NCBI RefSeq assembly: GCF_932274485.2
Contig: NC_065883.2
Location: forward strand, 39,898,539 to 39,962,538
Origin: Patella vulgata
Lineage: Eukaryota > Mollusca > Gastropoda > Patellidae
Direction of reading: 5' to 3'
Length of the DNA: 64,000 bases
The notes beneath the pieces are model-generated. The model was not told the origin of the DNA, made no database searches, and worked only from the letters and a program-made list of their open reading frames with translations. The translations under genes and the position numbers were made by a program. Positions within the stretch are counted from its first letter, which is position 1; each line of letters begins with the position of its first letter. Below are positions 22,127 through 33,420 of this stretch, one piece after another.

Positions 22127-23597
22127 ACATCAAAATTTGGGAAGTAAAACTGTTTTACCGTGCGATTTATCATTCGACCGTGTGTTTTACGCTGGTCTTT
22201 GTATAATTAAAGGCAGGTCTTTTGACAGGCGTGTGTGCTCGCTATGATCTACGTTTCTCTTATGTGTCTTTTGTATTGTGTACCATATATATAAAGTTGA
22301 ACTTAATTTAATAAAAATACGGATCTATCGTATACGGAAAGGCGAATGTAATGTCGTCATTTATAAATACCCAGCAGTCAGCGCCCAATTTGAATATCAA
22401 CGGGAATATAGAGAGTAAATCCAGCAAAAACAACATAAATATATTTCTGCTTTATTACTAAAAAGACGCGCACTCACCGTTTGACATTTATTAAATTTAT
22501 AAAAACGTGCCACGTTGCGTAAATTTGGCATCTTACCTTCAATAGCAATATCCATAAAACAGAAATCTCAATACTGATAAATAATACGGCACAACCAACC
22601 GAACAGTGGTAATTTCCACACAAATGATATATTTAAACTAAAATTACTTTTGCTTTTCACTAAATTTACATCGCATACAATCCAACGATCCTCATTCCAG
22701 AACTTGTAATTTATAATATATTTAAACTAAAATTACTTTAGCTTTTCACTAAATTTACATCGCATACAATCCAACGATCCTCATTCCAGAACTTGTAATT
22801 TATAATAGCCGTTTTTATGCAATTACAGAATTGTCCCGTGATCTAACATATCAAAGAAGCACATCCGCCCGATATGACACGTAATCATTTTTCGAGACTT
22901 TGTAGATTGGACTTCCTTGTTGTGTTTTCTTCGTGATCCTAATATATAGATACAGGTTAAATGATTTCTTCAACTTTATTATTAAGCTGGATTGGCTTCA
23001 AAGGTCCCTCGTTCTCAATAAATGATAGCTGCTCGGAATACCTGGGTGAGCTCTGATCAGTCTCACTCAACACCCTCTTTTATAACCCCCTAATTTCTGC
23101 ACGTCCTAGACTGACCTTGACTTTAATTTCAATCCAAAATATGGAATAAACCTCCCCATTTCCCAAGACATGGGGGGGGGGGGGAAACATTACCTTATTT
23201 GGTCTACCAACCATATGTCAAACAGATAGAATTTGATGGATATTTTGACAATGGTTTGGATTTTACCAAAATATCACTGTTTTTTTTTATTATAAACATG
23301 TCGTTCGCTTTTATTAGTACGTGGGATTTGACTCGACAGAAAAAGTTAACCAATATTGTCTTTCGGACCAAAGTCTTACAACTTGTCTTCTATTCTTTCG
23401 ACTATACCTGGCGTTTATACTGCGTACCATATAGTCACACTACTTATATATAGATAAAGTTGCATTTAATAAAATAAAAATATTGACCTTAATCTATCGC
23501 ACGTAATGCAATGTCGTCATTTATAAATATCAAACAGGTAGACCCCAATTTGAATATCCCCGGGTATATAGCGAATAAGTCAAATTTGCCGTATGTA
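22127..23597 (+). repeat. left arm of a large inverted repeat
   Basis: Its reverse complement matches 29815-31989 over about 840 bp. Outer end: ttacatcaaaatttgggaag here, and the same read backwards at 31989. Inner end: gccgtatgtaaa. Within the arm, an 89-bp segment is tandemly duplicated (22631-22719 and 22720-22808), and about 490 bp at 22900-23385 has no counterpart in the right arm. No target duplication was found at the outer ends and no transposase lies between the arms. It could be a non-autonomous element with long inverted ends, or two opposed copies of one repeat. Confidence 0.8.
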
Positions 23598-24340
23598 AAA
23601 ATACATGTACTGTCTTCTTATTCTTACGACTGGCACCTGAAATAACCCAGCCACATCAGAAAGCAATATCAGGTTTATTTTATATATAATCATTTTAGAC
23701 ATTGTTTTATTTGATTAAAAGCGCAAGTTCACATATTGACCTTTGATTGTTGGTATGCATTGAAGGCCGAGCCGTTGGCGCCGAAATGAAAAATAAAAAT
23801 AAGCATGGTATTGTATCTGTCCCGTAGATTCAGTGAAGATTTTAAAGTTCCATAAACTTATAATTACTTAACGATGGATCTGCTCCCGATAGAACTAGAC
23901 GATATGATTACTTGGGATATGATGTGAACATTTAAATAGTTCATCAATAACACCGTCTACATTTCCAATCGTTTTTTAAAATACAATATTAGAGCACTAG
24001 TATCCTGTAAATACAGTCATGCAAACTGGGGGAAAGTATTGCCATCTTTTTGTTATGGTTGATTGATCAGAATGTTTGAAAACGTTGACCTCTAGGTGTT
24101 GCGTAACAAATGTGGTGTTTTGATAGTTGACTGGGGTCATAAAGTAATAAACTAATTAACAAGCTACACGCGGATTATTAGAAGTTGCTGTCTGAATTAC
24201 GGTTGTTAATTTTGTTTATAGATTTATTCATTGACTGTTTTCGCTAACTTAAAAAATCGTGCAAACTGAAAAATAAGGTAATTTATGGTTAAAACTTTTT
24301 ATGGCATGTAAATAGAATGAATACATAGAAACGTGTATAT
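23598..24340. other. centre of inverted repeat, nothing recognised
   Basis: AT-rich DNA without gene signal between the left arm and the hAT element. Confidence 0.4.
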
Positions 24341-25440
24341 CAGGGCTCACACTGGCTTTCAATTTTTCCCGTCAAAATGGATGATAATTTTTATATAAAA
24401 AAAAAGGTTCATATTTTTTTTTTCCGCCTACTGTAAATTTTATCTGTCAAAAATGTGTGATTAAAAAGACATCTAACGATTTTATGTCTCAGCTAGGCTT
24501 ATTAATATTCTAAACAATTACCGATATATACAATACAATATACAACAACTTTGGATTTAATAAGATCCTTTTTTTTGGTGACTAGTCTATTTGAACACCG
24601 TACTGCACTATATATTTTCAGTATTTACATGCCAGATCTCATTCAAGGATTGCCAATTTTCTATAAATTTATGTGTTGCGTGTACAATAGGCCTTTAGTT
24701 AATTTCAGGTACCGTAAAGGTATCAGAATCTGAATCCCTGATAGAATGATATAAATTTTGATTTAATTTGTAAGAGATGCTTACAATTATACCGGTCGTT
24801 CACCTTTAGAGCATTGTGGCGATATGATACATATGGCGAAATGATTTCTCGCTCAAGAATCATCGCTATTCATAATTCAACCCTTTCTTACGTTTTCGAC
24901 CAGTGGTGATGATATAATTTGAAATAATGATATCCGATTGGCATGCTTGTATGCCGTATATGAAGCCACAGTTCAACTATCAAAATATTTAATTCTCTTT
25001 GAAAGGTACTGTCGGCCATTTTGATTACATGTATTACCATTTTTTTAAAGACGAATCGAAACATCAAATAATCACCGCTTAGATTAATCAGTAGGAGTAA
25101 ATAATGACTTGAGATAGGTTTTATATACATCATGGCAATTGTCAATCAACTAATCATTAATCCAAGACAACTGATTAGTATTAGACATTGACGCAATCCG
25201 GATTATCAGCCAGTTGATTAATTTATAGTATTCACCCACGTGATTGGCACTCGATCAATTAATGGTTAATCCAGGATAAATACAATTAGAATTTTAAGAT
25301 TTTTTTCCGCCAGTTCTCAAAAAGAATCGCCAGTACCGCAAAACATTATCACCAAAATTATCGCCAAAATCAAATTTCAATCGCCACTTTCATATTTTTA
25401 TCGCAAATTGCGACTTTGGCGACCGACAGCGTGAGCCCTG
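24341..25440. mobile_element. non-autonomous hAT element
   Basis: 1,100 bp with inverted ends cagggctcacactg and cagcgtgagccctg (one mismatch when inverted), flanked by a perfect 8-bp duplication gtgtatat (24333-24340 and 25441-25448). Eight-base duplications and CAGGG ends are hallmarks of the hAT superfamily. There is no transposase frame inside, so it would have been moved in trans. Confidence 0.92.
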
Positions 25441-25452
25441 GTGTATATAGAG

Positions 25453-25596
25453 AATCTCCTACCAGTCTTTTTTGATATCAAAAAATATCAACACAAGTTG
25501 ATAAAGTAACAAAAAACGAGGCTCTGCCGACTTTTTTTTTTACTTTATCAACGAGTGTTGATATTTTTTGATATCAAAAAAGACGCGTAGGAGATT
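25453..25596. repeat. 144-bp near-perfect palindrome
   Basis: The arms start aatctcctac and carry tttttgatatcaaaaaatat and caacac/aagttgataaagtaa, returning inverted to gtaggagatt. The central loop of about 35 bp contains gaggctctgccgac. It starts five bases after the hAT target duplication. It may be a small foldback MITE. Confidence 0.75.
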
Positions 25597-26196
25597 TTAT
25601 TTATCACCCAATCCCTTCTTACATGCACAAATAGATAAATATAATTCTTTGCTGTAGATTTCACTTTTACTGAACATTACGGCGTAGTGATACATCATTT
25701 TTTGGCAGCAATTCAACCATTGCAAAGTCCTTTATATTGACCCAGTGTTTCCATCAAGGTCAATTGAATAACAATAGTTTATTTTTAATAAAAAAAAAAT
25801 TACTTTGAATAAGAAATGAACTGTTCTTTGAAAATAAAAAAAAGTAGTTCCATTTCAACTGACCAATCAAATTCATGTAAAGCGATATCTCCTAAGGAGA
25901 TATCGCATTAGATTATGAAATATATCACACAAGCGATATCTACTGTAGAATGTATTATTGGATGATAAAGTAAAATTTACTGTAACCAGTAACAAACTAT
26001 CTCTTGATACAGGCGTATCTGTTTTATGGAATAATCTATGTTCTTTAAAAAAAACTATTTAAAACACAGTTATTTAAACGGGCTTTAACCTACGCTACAT
26101 GTCCATAATCTTGATTTTTTTAAGATTAAATTGTCACTTTGTAAAGTGTCCCTAAGTAAGTTACATGGAAGGGCGCACTTTAATAATAAATAGTAA
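25597..26196. other. no gene; small palindrome
   Basis: AT-rich. A perfect short palindrome gcgatatctcct/aggagatatcgc lies at about 25882-25906. Nothing else is recognised. Confidence 0.5.
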
Positions 26197-27952
26197 CCAG
26201 CAGCTGCCAGGCAGAATACGCCCACATTTTCGAGAGATGGATAGAGAACAAGCTAAAAAGAAAGTGATTTTTCCTACAATCAAGGGCCATAATTGAGGAA
26301 ATTACAATTCAATATGCGCAAATATCGAAAGGAACAGAAATCTTTGGGTTATAAACTTACATTTCAAGTTTCAACAAAATCGGATAAAAATTGTGACCTC
26401 TATAGGGTCCACAACCTTGATATACCATATTTTTAAGCCATTTGAGAATGAGGGGCGGCCATTTTGTCTGTCAGTTTTGGGCCGATTTTCACGAAATTCG
26501 AATTTAGCCGTCCTTAGGGTGTAACGGTGATATAATAATACGTTTTTTTAAATCAGATAAAAATTATGACCTCTATAGGGTCCACAAGCTAAAAAAGCGA
26601 TTTTTCGTACAATCAGGGGCCATAACTCAGGAAGTTACGGTCCGATATGCGCGAATATCGAAAGGAACCAAGATCTTTGGGTTATAAACTTATATTTCAA
26701 GTTTCAATAAAAGCAGATAAAAATTGTGACCTCTATAGGGTCTACAACATTGATATTACATTTTGTCTGTCAATTTTGGGCTGAATTTCACAAAATTCGA
26801 ACTCAGCCGTCCTTAGGGTGTAACGGTGATATAATAATACGATTTTTTAAATCGGATAAAAATTATGACCTCTATAGGGTCCACGAGCTAAAAACGCGAT
26901 TTTCCGTACAATCAGAGCCATAATTCAGGAAGTTACGGTCCGATATGCCCGAATAGCGAAAGGAACTGAGATCTTTGTGTTATAAACTTACATTTCAAGT
27001 TTCAACAAAATCGGATAAAAATTGTGACCTCTATAGGGTCCACAACCTTGATATACCATATTTTTACGCTATTTGAGAACGAACGGCGGCCATTTTGTCC
27101 GTCATTTTTGGTCCGATTTTCACGAAATTCAAACTCAGTCGTCCTTAGGGTGTAACAGCGATATAATAATACGTTTTTTTAGATCGGATAAAAATTATGA
27201 CCTCTATAGGGTCCACAAAATAAAAACGCGATTTTTCGTACAATCAGGGGCCATAATTCAGGAAGTTACGGCCCGATATGCGCGAATATCGAAAAGAACC
27301 AAGATCTTTGGGTTATAAACTTACATTTCAAGTTTCAACAAAATCGGATAAAAATTGTGACCTCTATAGGGTCCACAACCTTGATATACCATATTTTTAC
27401 GCTATTTGAGAACGAACGGCGGCCATTTTGTCTGTCAATTTTAGGCCGATTTTCATGAAATTCGAACTCAGTCGTCCTTATGGTGTAACGGTGATATAAT
27501 AATACAGTTTTTTAAATCGGATAAAAATTATGACCTCTATAGGGTCCACAAGCTAAAAACACGATTTTTCGTACAATCACGGGCCATAATTCAGGAAGTT
27601 ACGGTCTGATATGCGTGAATATCGAAAGGAACCAAAGATCTTTGGGTTATAAACTTACATTTCAAGATTCAACAAAATCGGATAAAAATTGTGACCTCTA
27701 TAGGGTCCACAAGCCAAAAACGGGATTTTTTGTACAAACAGGGGCCATAATCCATGAAGTTTCGATCCGATACATGCCAATATCGAAAGCAGTCGAGATC
27801 TTTTGGAGATATATTTCAAGTTTCGTTAAAATCTGATAAGAATTGTGACCTGTAGAGTGTCCACAAACAAATTGTGGACGGACGGACGGGCGTCCGGACG
27901 GACAGGGGCGACAAAAATAATACGTCCACACAAATATGTGGGCGTATAACAA
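26197..27952 (+). mobile_element. complete tandem-repeat mobile element (pearl/Helitron-like)
   Basis: 5' end: cagcagctgccaggcagaat then acgcccacattttcgagaga. Internally there are about four and a half composite units, roughly 332 bp when full. Each unit has two related halves marked gacctctatagggtccacaa, followed alternately by ccttgatatacca or gctaaaaacgcga. 3' end: a gtggacggacggacgg microsatellite, ggggcgac, then the stem-loop atacgtccaca...tgtgggcgtat. The 3' stem repeats the 5' end inverted. This plan matches bivalve 'pearl' elements and Helitron-related elements as I remember them. No protein is encoded; the open frames here are translated repeat. Confidence 0.85.
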
Positions 27953-28135
27953 AATTTATAGTATTAATATTACTTCGTCCCCTTTATTTGCAAAACATCT
28001 CTCCGATGATAATAATAAATTTGAATTATTTCTCCGTACCAGTTGGAAACCTAATTGTCTAAGGTCTAAATGAAATGTAAAGTTTAATCAAATATAAAAT
28101 TATAATGCTGTTTGTTTCAAAGCTGCGCTCGTTGA

Positions 28136-28271
28136 GGGGCATGATGGCTAAGTGGGTAAGACGCTGGCTCGCTAGCCTGGAGGTCGGGTGTTCGATCCCT
28201 GCATTATAATTCGTCTGCAATATCACTTCGGTGGAAGCAAGCGTTAAATAAAGCTATTTCACACACACAAG
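28136..28271 (+). repeat. tRNA-derived SINE, short
   Basis: The tRNA-like head has A-box tggctaagtgggtaagacgc and B-box ggtcgggtgttcgatccctg. It is followed by a short unrelated body and a cacacacaca tail. The head equals those at 1-76 and 225-290, but the body differs, so one head has been joined to two bodies. Confidence 0.8.
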
Positions 28272-28275
28272 TCCG

Positions 28276-28540
28276 AAAAATATTAGACATTTCTAGCACT
28301 CGGGAAACCTTGGCAGATTCCGTTACTCTACATCTAGCTTCGGCTGCATGACAGTAAGTGATATGTACCTACGAACTTGCCGGTTTTAGAAAGAAGTTAT
28401 CAAAATTGCGTCGTTCGAAGCGTGTTTAGTTGTCCTTGTTTGAAGAAAATCTGATAAGGTACATATCACTTACCGTCATACAGCCGAGGCTTGATGTAGA
28501 GTAACGAAATCTGCCGAGGTTTGCCGAGTGCTATACCGGT
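28276..28540. repeat. foldback repeat
   Basis: The left arm with gcactcgggaaaccttggca and agtaagtgatatgtacct is mirrored by the right arm with ggtacatatcacttaccgtc and 'tgccgagtgct'. Arms are about 90-95 bp at roughly 80-85% by eye, with an about 60-bp loop. It lies directly beside the SINE tail. Confidence 0.7.
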
Positions 28541-29685
28541 ATTAGAAATCTCGCGAGAAGTGTGAAATTATGAAATGAATACGTGACTAAATTCACGCTT
28601 CTAATGTCGAAGAAAAGATTCTATTTTGATGGCATATTCTCGGATTTACGATCATATTTTGAATGGGGTTTATGTTTTTAAATAAAGAAATAAGTAATCT
28701 AGGCAATTATGTCGATTGAAATAGTGTAAGTAATTAATTGTTTTAGACGATAGCGCGTGCTAGAGTAGAATGCGATTATTTAGCGGATGGTGTCATTCCT
28801 CAGGATATCATATTCTTACCCTCTGTACATAAGTCGTAACAGAGTATGACCCGAAAATACGTTAATTTTGGAGGAATTTGAAACAGTACAGATCGGCAGC
28901 AGTCGGCACGCTTTCATTCTATCATATTATGAATTTTGTAGAAATATTACTGACATAAATTTGAATACCGTACGGGGATTAAATATGGAAAATAACGAGG
29001 TGCACCTATTTTACGGACGAATTTGAATATTTTGTTTACACGTGATTTTTGTGTGTGGTCTAAAAACTGCCATCTTAAATAACGATAAGAGTTATGTCCC
29101 TTTATTTTCGGTAAAAATGTCCGACAAGAAAAATTTTGAAATCCCATCACTGCGTTAAACCCCATTTCATTTCAAAGCTGCATTGGGCTGTTCATCTAAT
29201 TAATGTGATTTATATTTGATATCTGTGATTGATATCCGACTATGATAAAAAAAAAATGGCCTATTAAAAACTAACATCTAATAACGAGCTATATGTTCTT
29301 TCAGAAACTATTCAGATATCATAAATTATTTGCTAGCTATTATAAAAACGTACAATACACAAACAGGGTAAGTGATATGACCAACCTTCCCGAAGAGCTA
29401 CCAATTTGTCAGAATTTTCAAAGAAAAAATTGACAAATTTTATAGTGTAATATCAGTATCTTCTCAAATAAAGCAAACGAACAGTTTTCCAATACGCGCG
29501 AATAAGCTCGTGCACGCCTTTACATGTGATAGAATTGTTACTTTGATCAAGGAGCTGTTTTTGCTCTGCACAGACTATGCGTGAAACGGTTAGACGTGAA
29601 GTCTGAAATGGTTCGGTTGACATTTGAATGGTACAAATTAATTTGAAGACACAAATAATAACTTGTCGGAAGACGAGAATAATAA
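28541..29685. other. centre of inverted repeat, nothing recognised
   Basis: No gene or repeat was identified. Short open frames have no motif. Confidence 0.4.
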
Positions 29686-29689
29686 AATT

Positions 29690-29812
29690 ATATTTACGAG
29701 AATAAGTATATTTACGAGAATAAGTATATTTACGTGAATAAGTATATTTACGAGAATAAGTATATTTACGAGAATAAGTATATTTACGAGAATAAGTATA
29801 TTTACATACGGC
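29690..29812 (+). repeat. 18-bp minisatellite
   Basis: About 6.8 copies of tatatttacgagaataag, with one g/t variant. It ends at the inner boundary of the right arm of the large inverted repeat; the left arm has no such expansion. Confidence 0.9.
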
Positions 29813-29814
29813 AA

Positions 29815-31989
29815 ATTTGGCTTATTCGCTATATAGACGGGGATATTTAAATTGGGGCCTACCCAGGGTTCTTAATCCATTTTGAAATGAACCGGCCACG
29901 GGTAGGCCTAACGAATAGTCGTCTTTTCAACAACAAACATGTTGGTTTATGCATACTCTATTCACGACAGTAATTGCATAATTCACTAATTGCATATTGT
30001 ATTCGGGATATAATAGCTGAAACTCTGAATAAACAAGACCTTTGTAACTGCATACTTGTATTCATACATCGCTATAATATCGAAATTTAATCCATTTATA
30101 GTCATATTATTATTTCAGCAACTTGCATTGCATATTCCTACTTTTGCTTTCATCCAACTAAACGGAAGTTATAAATTATTAAAAACTACAAGTACATACA
30201 AATGTTTTTTTTTAAATTATTTTATTCGTAAGCACATGTTAATATATATATAAAAATAACAAAGTATATAAATAGCAAAGTAGCACAAATCAGTTTCCGT
30301 GTATAGTCGGAACTCGGAAATATGCTGTGCGTGCGAAAGGTCACGTGGCCAATTGTCGTGATTCAGATAAGTTTATATTATTAGTGTTACCAGTATACAA
30401 TTGTCCGGATTTAATGCAGCAGGACTAGTTCGGATATCTGAGAGGATCTCTTCCTCAATTTCACTGGATATTAAAGAAATAAATTCACCAAAACAATTAA
30501 AATCACGATATAAATTTTTTGTCATTTCATGTCCCTGCTATTCAATTATTGTTCATAATTGTCGATGGCAATGTTTTTTTTTGCTATGAAATACGCATTT
30601 TGGATTAACGGCCGGTTTGAAATAATTTCTATAGATTTGGGAATTAAACTCTTTCTTATGCCATCGTCTTTCTTTGCTGCTCAGGTATGATCGTGAGATT
30701 AATATGGTCTTTTATTGCCAATAATTTGGTTGACCTATATTGGACGTGGGAGGATCTCCGGCTTTTGGAATTTCCATTGACGACGCGCATGCTTGAAGTT
30801 CAAGGTCAACGCTGCCATCACTATCTTAGGTTAAATCTTGTTTACGTTTCCTGGTGTTATTCTGCGAGTTGTTCAAGTACTTGGTATGATTACCTCAATT
30901 AAGTTGTTTATTTATGAAATAAGCCGAAGGTATTCATTGTAATGATTGACTCTTTGATGGGTTTCTTAATCGATGAGTAATAATTAACTCTTTGTAATCT
31001 GCCGAAAGTAGATTGATTTATGATACGTGGCCGGTTCATTGTTTTACCAATCAGCCTGATAATTAATTCTTTGTAAATCGACCGAAAGTAGATTGATTCG
31101 TGATAATTTAGTGGCCGGTTCATTGTTTTACTAATCGGCTAGATTAAAGATCAGTCGGCTAAAGCCGACAAAAAACAGCCGATTAAGATCCCTGGGCCTA
31201 CCTGTTCGATATTTATAAATGACGACATTGCATTTCGTGCGATAGATTAAGGTCAATATTTTTATTTTATTAAATGCAACTTTATAAGTAGTGTGACTAT
31301 ATGGTACGCAGTATAAACACCAAGTATAGTCGTAAGAATAGAAGACGTGTCGAAAAATGATTACGTGTCATACCGGGCGTATGTGCTTCTTTGATATGTT
31401 AGATCACGGGACAATTCTGTAATTGCATAAAAGCGGCTATTATAAATTACTAAAGTAATGTTAGTTTAAATATAAATTACAAGTTCTGGAATGAGGATCG
31501 TTGGATTGTATGCAATGTAAATTTAGTGTAAAGCTAAAGTAATTTTAGTTTAAATATATCATTTGTGTGGAAATTACCACTGTTCGGTTGGTTGTGCCGT
31601 ATTATTTATCAATATGGAGATTTCTGTTTTATGGATATTGCTATTGAAGGTAAGATGCACAATTTAGGCAACATGGCCCGTTTTTATAAATTTAATAAAT
31701 GTCGAACGGTGACTGCGCATCTTTTTAGTAATAAAGCAGATATATATTTATGTTGTTTTTGCTGGATTTACTCTCTATATTCCCGTTGATATTCAAATTG
31801 GGCGCTGACTGCTGGGTATTTATATATATGGTACGCAATACAAAAGACACATAAGAGAAACGTAGATCATAGCGAGCACACACGCCTGTCAAAAGACCTG
31901 CCTTTAATTATACAAAGACCTGCGTAAAACACACGGTCGAATGATAAATCGCACGGTAAAACAGTTTTACTTCCCAAATTTTGATGTAA
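29815..31989 (-). repeat. right arm of the large inverted repeat
   Basis: Reverse-complement partner of 22127-23597. Removing the hAT insertion (29864-31194 plus one target copy) leaves about 836 bp that aligns with the left arm. It lacks the 490-bp block and the second 89-bp copy found on the left. Confidence 0.8.
29864..31194. mobile_element. non-autonomous hAT element inside the right arm
   Basis: 1,331 bp with ends cagggttcttaatc and gattaagatccctg, flanked by a perfect 8-bp duplication ggcctacc (29856-29863 and 31195-31202). Near the right end a motif with gtggccggttcattgtttta and cgaaagtagattgatt occurs twice; subterminal repeats are usual for hAT ends. No transposase frame is seen. 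It interrupts the inverted-repeat arm, so it came later than the arm. Confidence 0.92.
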
Positions 31990-32424
31990 CACGTACGTGT
32001 CAGATAAAGCCTGTTGGTATTTGATTATACTCCTTTTGATGCAGTTATCTCAACTAGCGAGAAAACACGCCAATTAAACAATACACAACATTGACATTCA
32101 TTTTTTACCGGTCGATTAATTAACACACCTCTACTGAAAACACAATTTCGCACAGTTTTTCACCCCTAGCGTTAATTAACTCACCTCTCAGACAATTTTT
32201 CACCCTTGTTAATTAACACACCTTATTTACAGTTTTAACCCGGTAATACTGAGTAATAGTAGGAAAATTAATTTTCTTTCGATACACGTACAAATAATAA
32301 CGATGATTGAGAATTATATGGTGGCTGTGCACAGATTCACCCTTTAGCAGTTCTCAGTGTAATGATATATCGGCATTGGTCAGGTTTGACAAATTCCTCT
32401 CTTTACCCCTTAAGTCTTTTGAGG
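31990..32424. repeat. short tandem repeats, no gene
   Basis: Contains about three loose copies of a roughly 60-bp motif built on gttaattaac.cacctct and cacagtttttcaccc (about 32105-32225). Otherwise nothing is recognised. Confidence 0.5.
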
Positions 32425-33420
32425 TTAAGGCGCCGTATACTCCAGCCTGTAATTCCAGGAATCTTTTAAATCAGCAGAACTATTCCATCTTGTACACACA
32501 TCAATTATGAGTTTATCGTGTGGCAGGTGTTGTGTTTTCAACTTCTCTTTAAGAACTGCACATGCTGTTGTGTTTCGATGGAAATAAGCAACAATTCGCC
32601 GAATCTTTGCAGGTAGTCGGGAAACTCTTTCAACTAATAATGCCTTCTGAGCTGCCAAGTTAATTGTATGAGCGAAACAGCCAAAATGAACTTTATAATT
32701 GCCTTGTGCTGCCATCGTCCCCATATTTTGTGCATTATCTGTGACTAGACTTGGTTGATCTGATATGTTCCATTCCTTAATAGCGTCACTCAATACAATA
32801 GCTAAGTTTTCACCTTTATGACTTTCACAAAGTTTTCTCATCTGCAGAACATAGTTAGCAAGTTCCCAGTCTTCTGTAATAAAAGTTGTTGTGATTGTAA
32901 CATATGATTCTGTTGAGCGACTGGTCCATGAGTCTGTTGTTAAACCAACATAGGCAGCTTTTTTAACCTTGTCTAAAACAAAACTTTTTGATTTTGTATA
33001 TAAGTTTGGAATAAGAGTTTCTGAGAAGTTGGTTGAAGTGACTCTGATCCCCACCTCCAATATGCATACCCATGTCCTCACTGGTTTCTTTCTTTTCTGA
33101 AAATGCCACAGGACGGAAACTGAGAACACTAGGATGATGTCTCTTCATGTGTAGTGTTAGGTTTGTTGTATTATTACAGTATTTCACACTTGCATAACAT
33201 TTTTGGAAATCGCATAACTTTTATCAATTTCACCGTCGTCAGTTTCTCGAAAACCAAAATGTCCCCAAATTGTGGACTTTCCTTTGCTGTTAGAAACAAT
33301 TTTATGTGAATTTCCAGTCGCAGTAGCAGAAAGTGATTCGTTAGTCGACGATTTTGATGAACATGGCGACTCACTGCCAGTAGCTTGTATTTGTGACAAT
33401 AGGTCTAATGAATGTTGCAT
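32425..33420 (-). pseudogene. hAT transposase remnant (BED finger + RNase-H-like core)
   Basis: Minus-strand pieces in order: an N-terminus starting MQHSLDLLSQIQ with KSTIWGHFGF; the second half of a BED zinc finger, KYCNNTTNLTLHMKRHHPS; and catalytic-core blocks FSETLIPNLY, GLTTDSWTS, SLVTDNAQNM, CFAHTINLAAQKAL and DVCTRWNS. These are characteristic of ZBED-like hAT transposases. It is not functional. A frameshift near 33210 splits the BED finger, a second lies near 33050, where part of the inter-domain region is also missing, and the C-terminal dimerisation region is absent after about 32480. I could not find its terminal repeats. Confidence 0.87.

Noticed and set aside
28136-28208. Possible tRNA gene
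   Set aside because: A and B boxes are present, but the sequence is shared with SINE heads, continues into a SINE body, and does not give a clean cloverleaf by eye.
22127-31989. Polinton/Maverick with long inverted ends
   Set aside because: No integrase, polymerase or capsid-like coding sequence lies between the arms, the centre is only 6.2 kb, and no 6-bp target duplication was seen.
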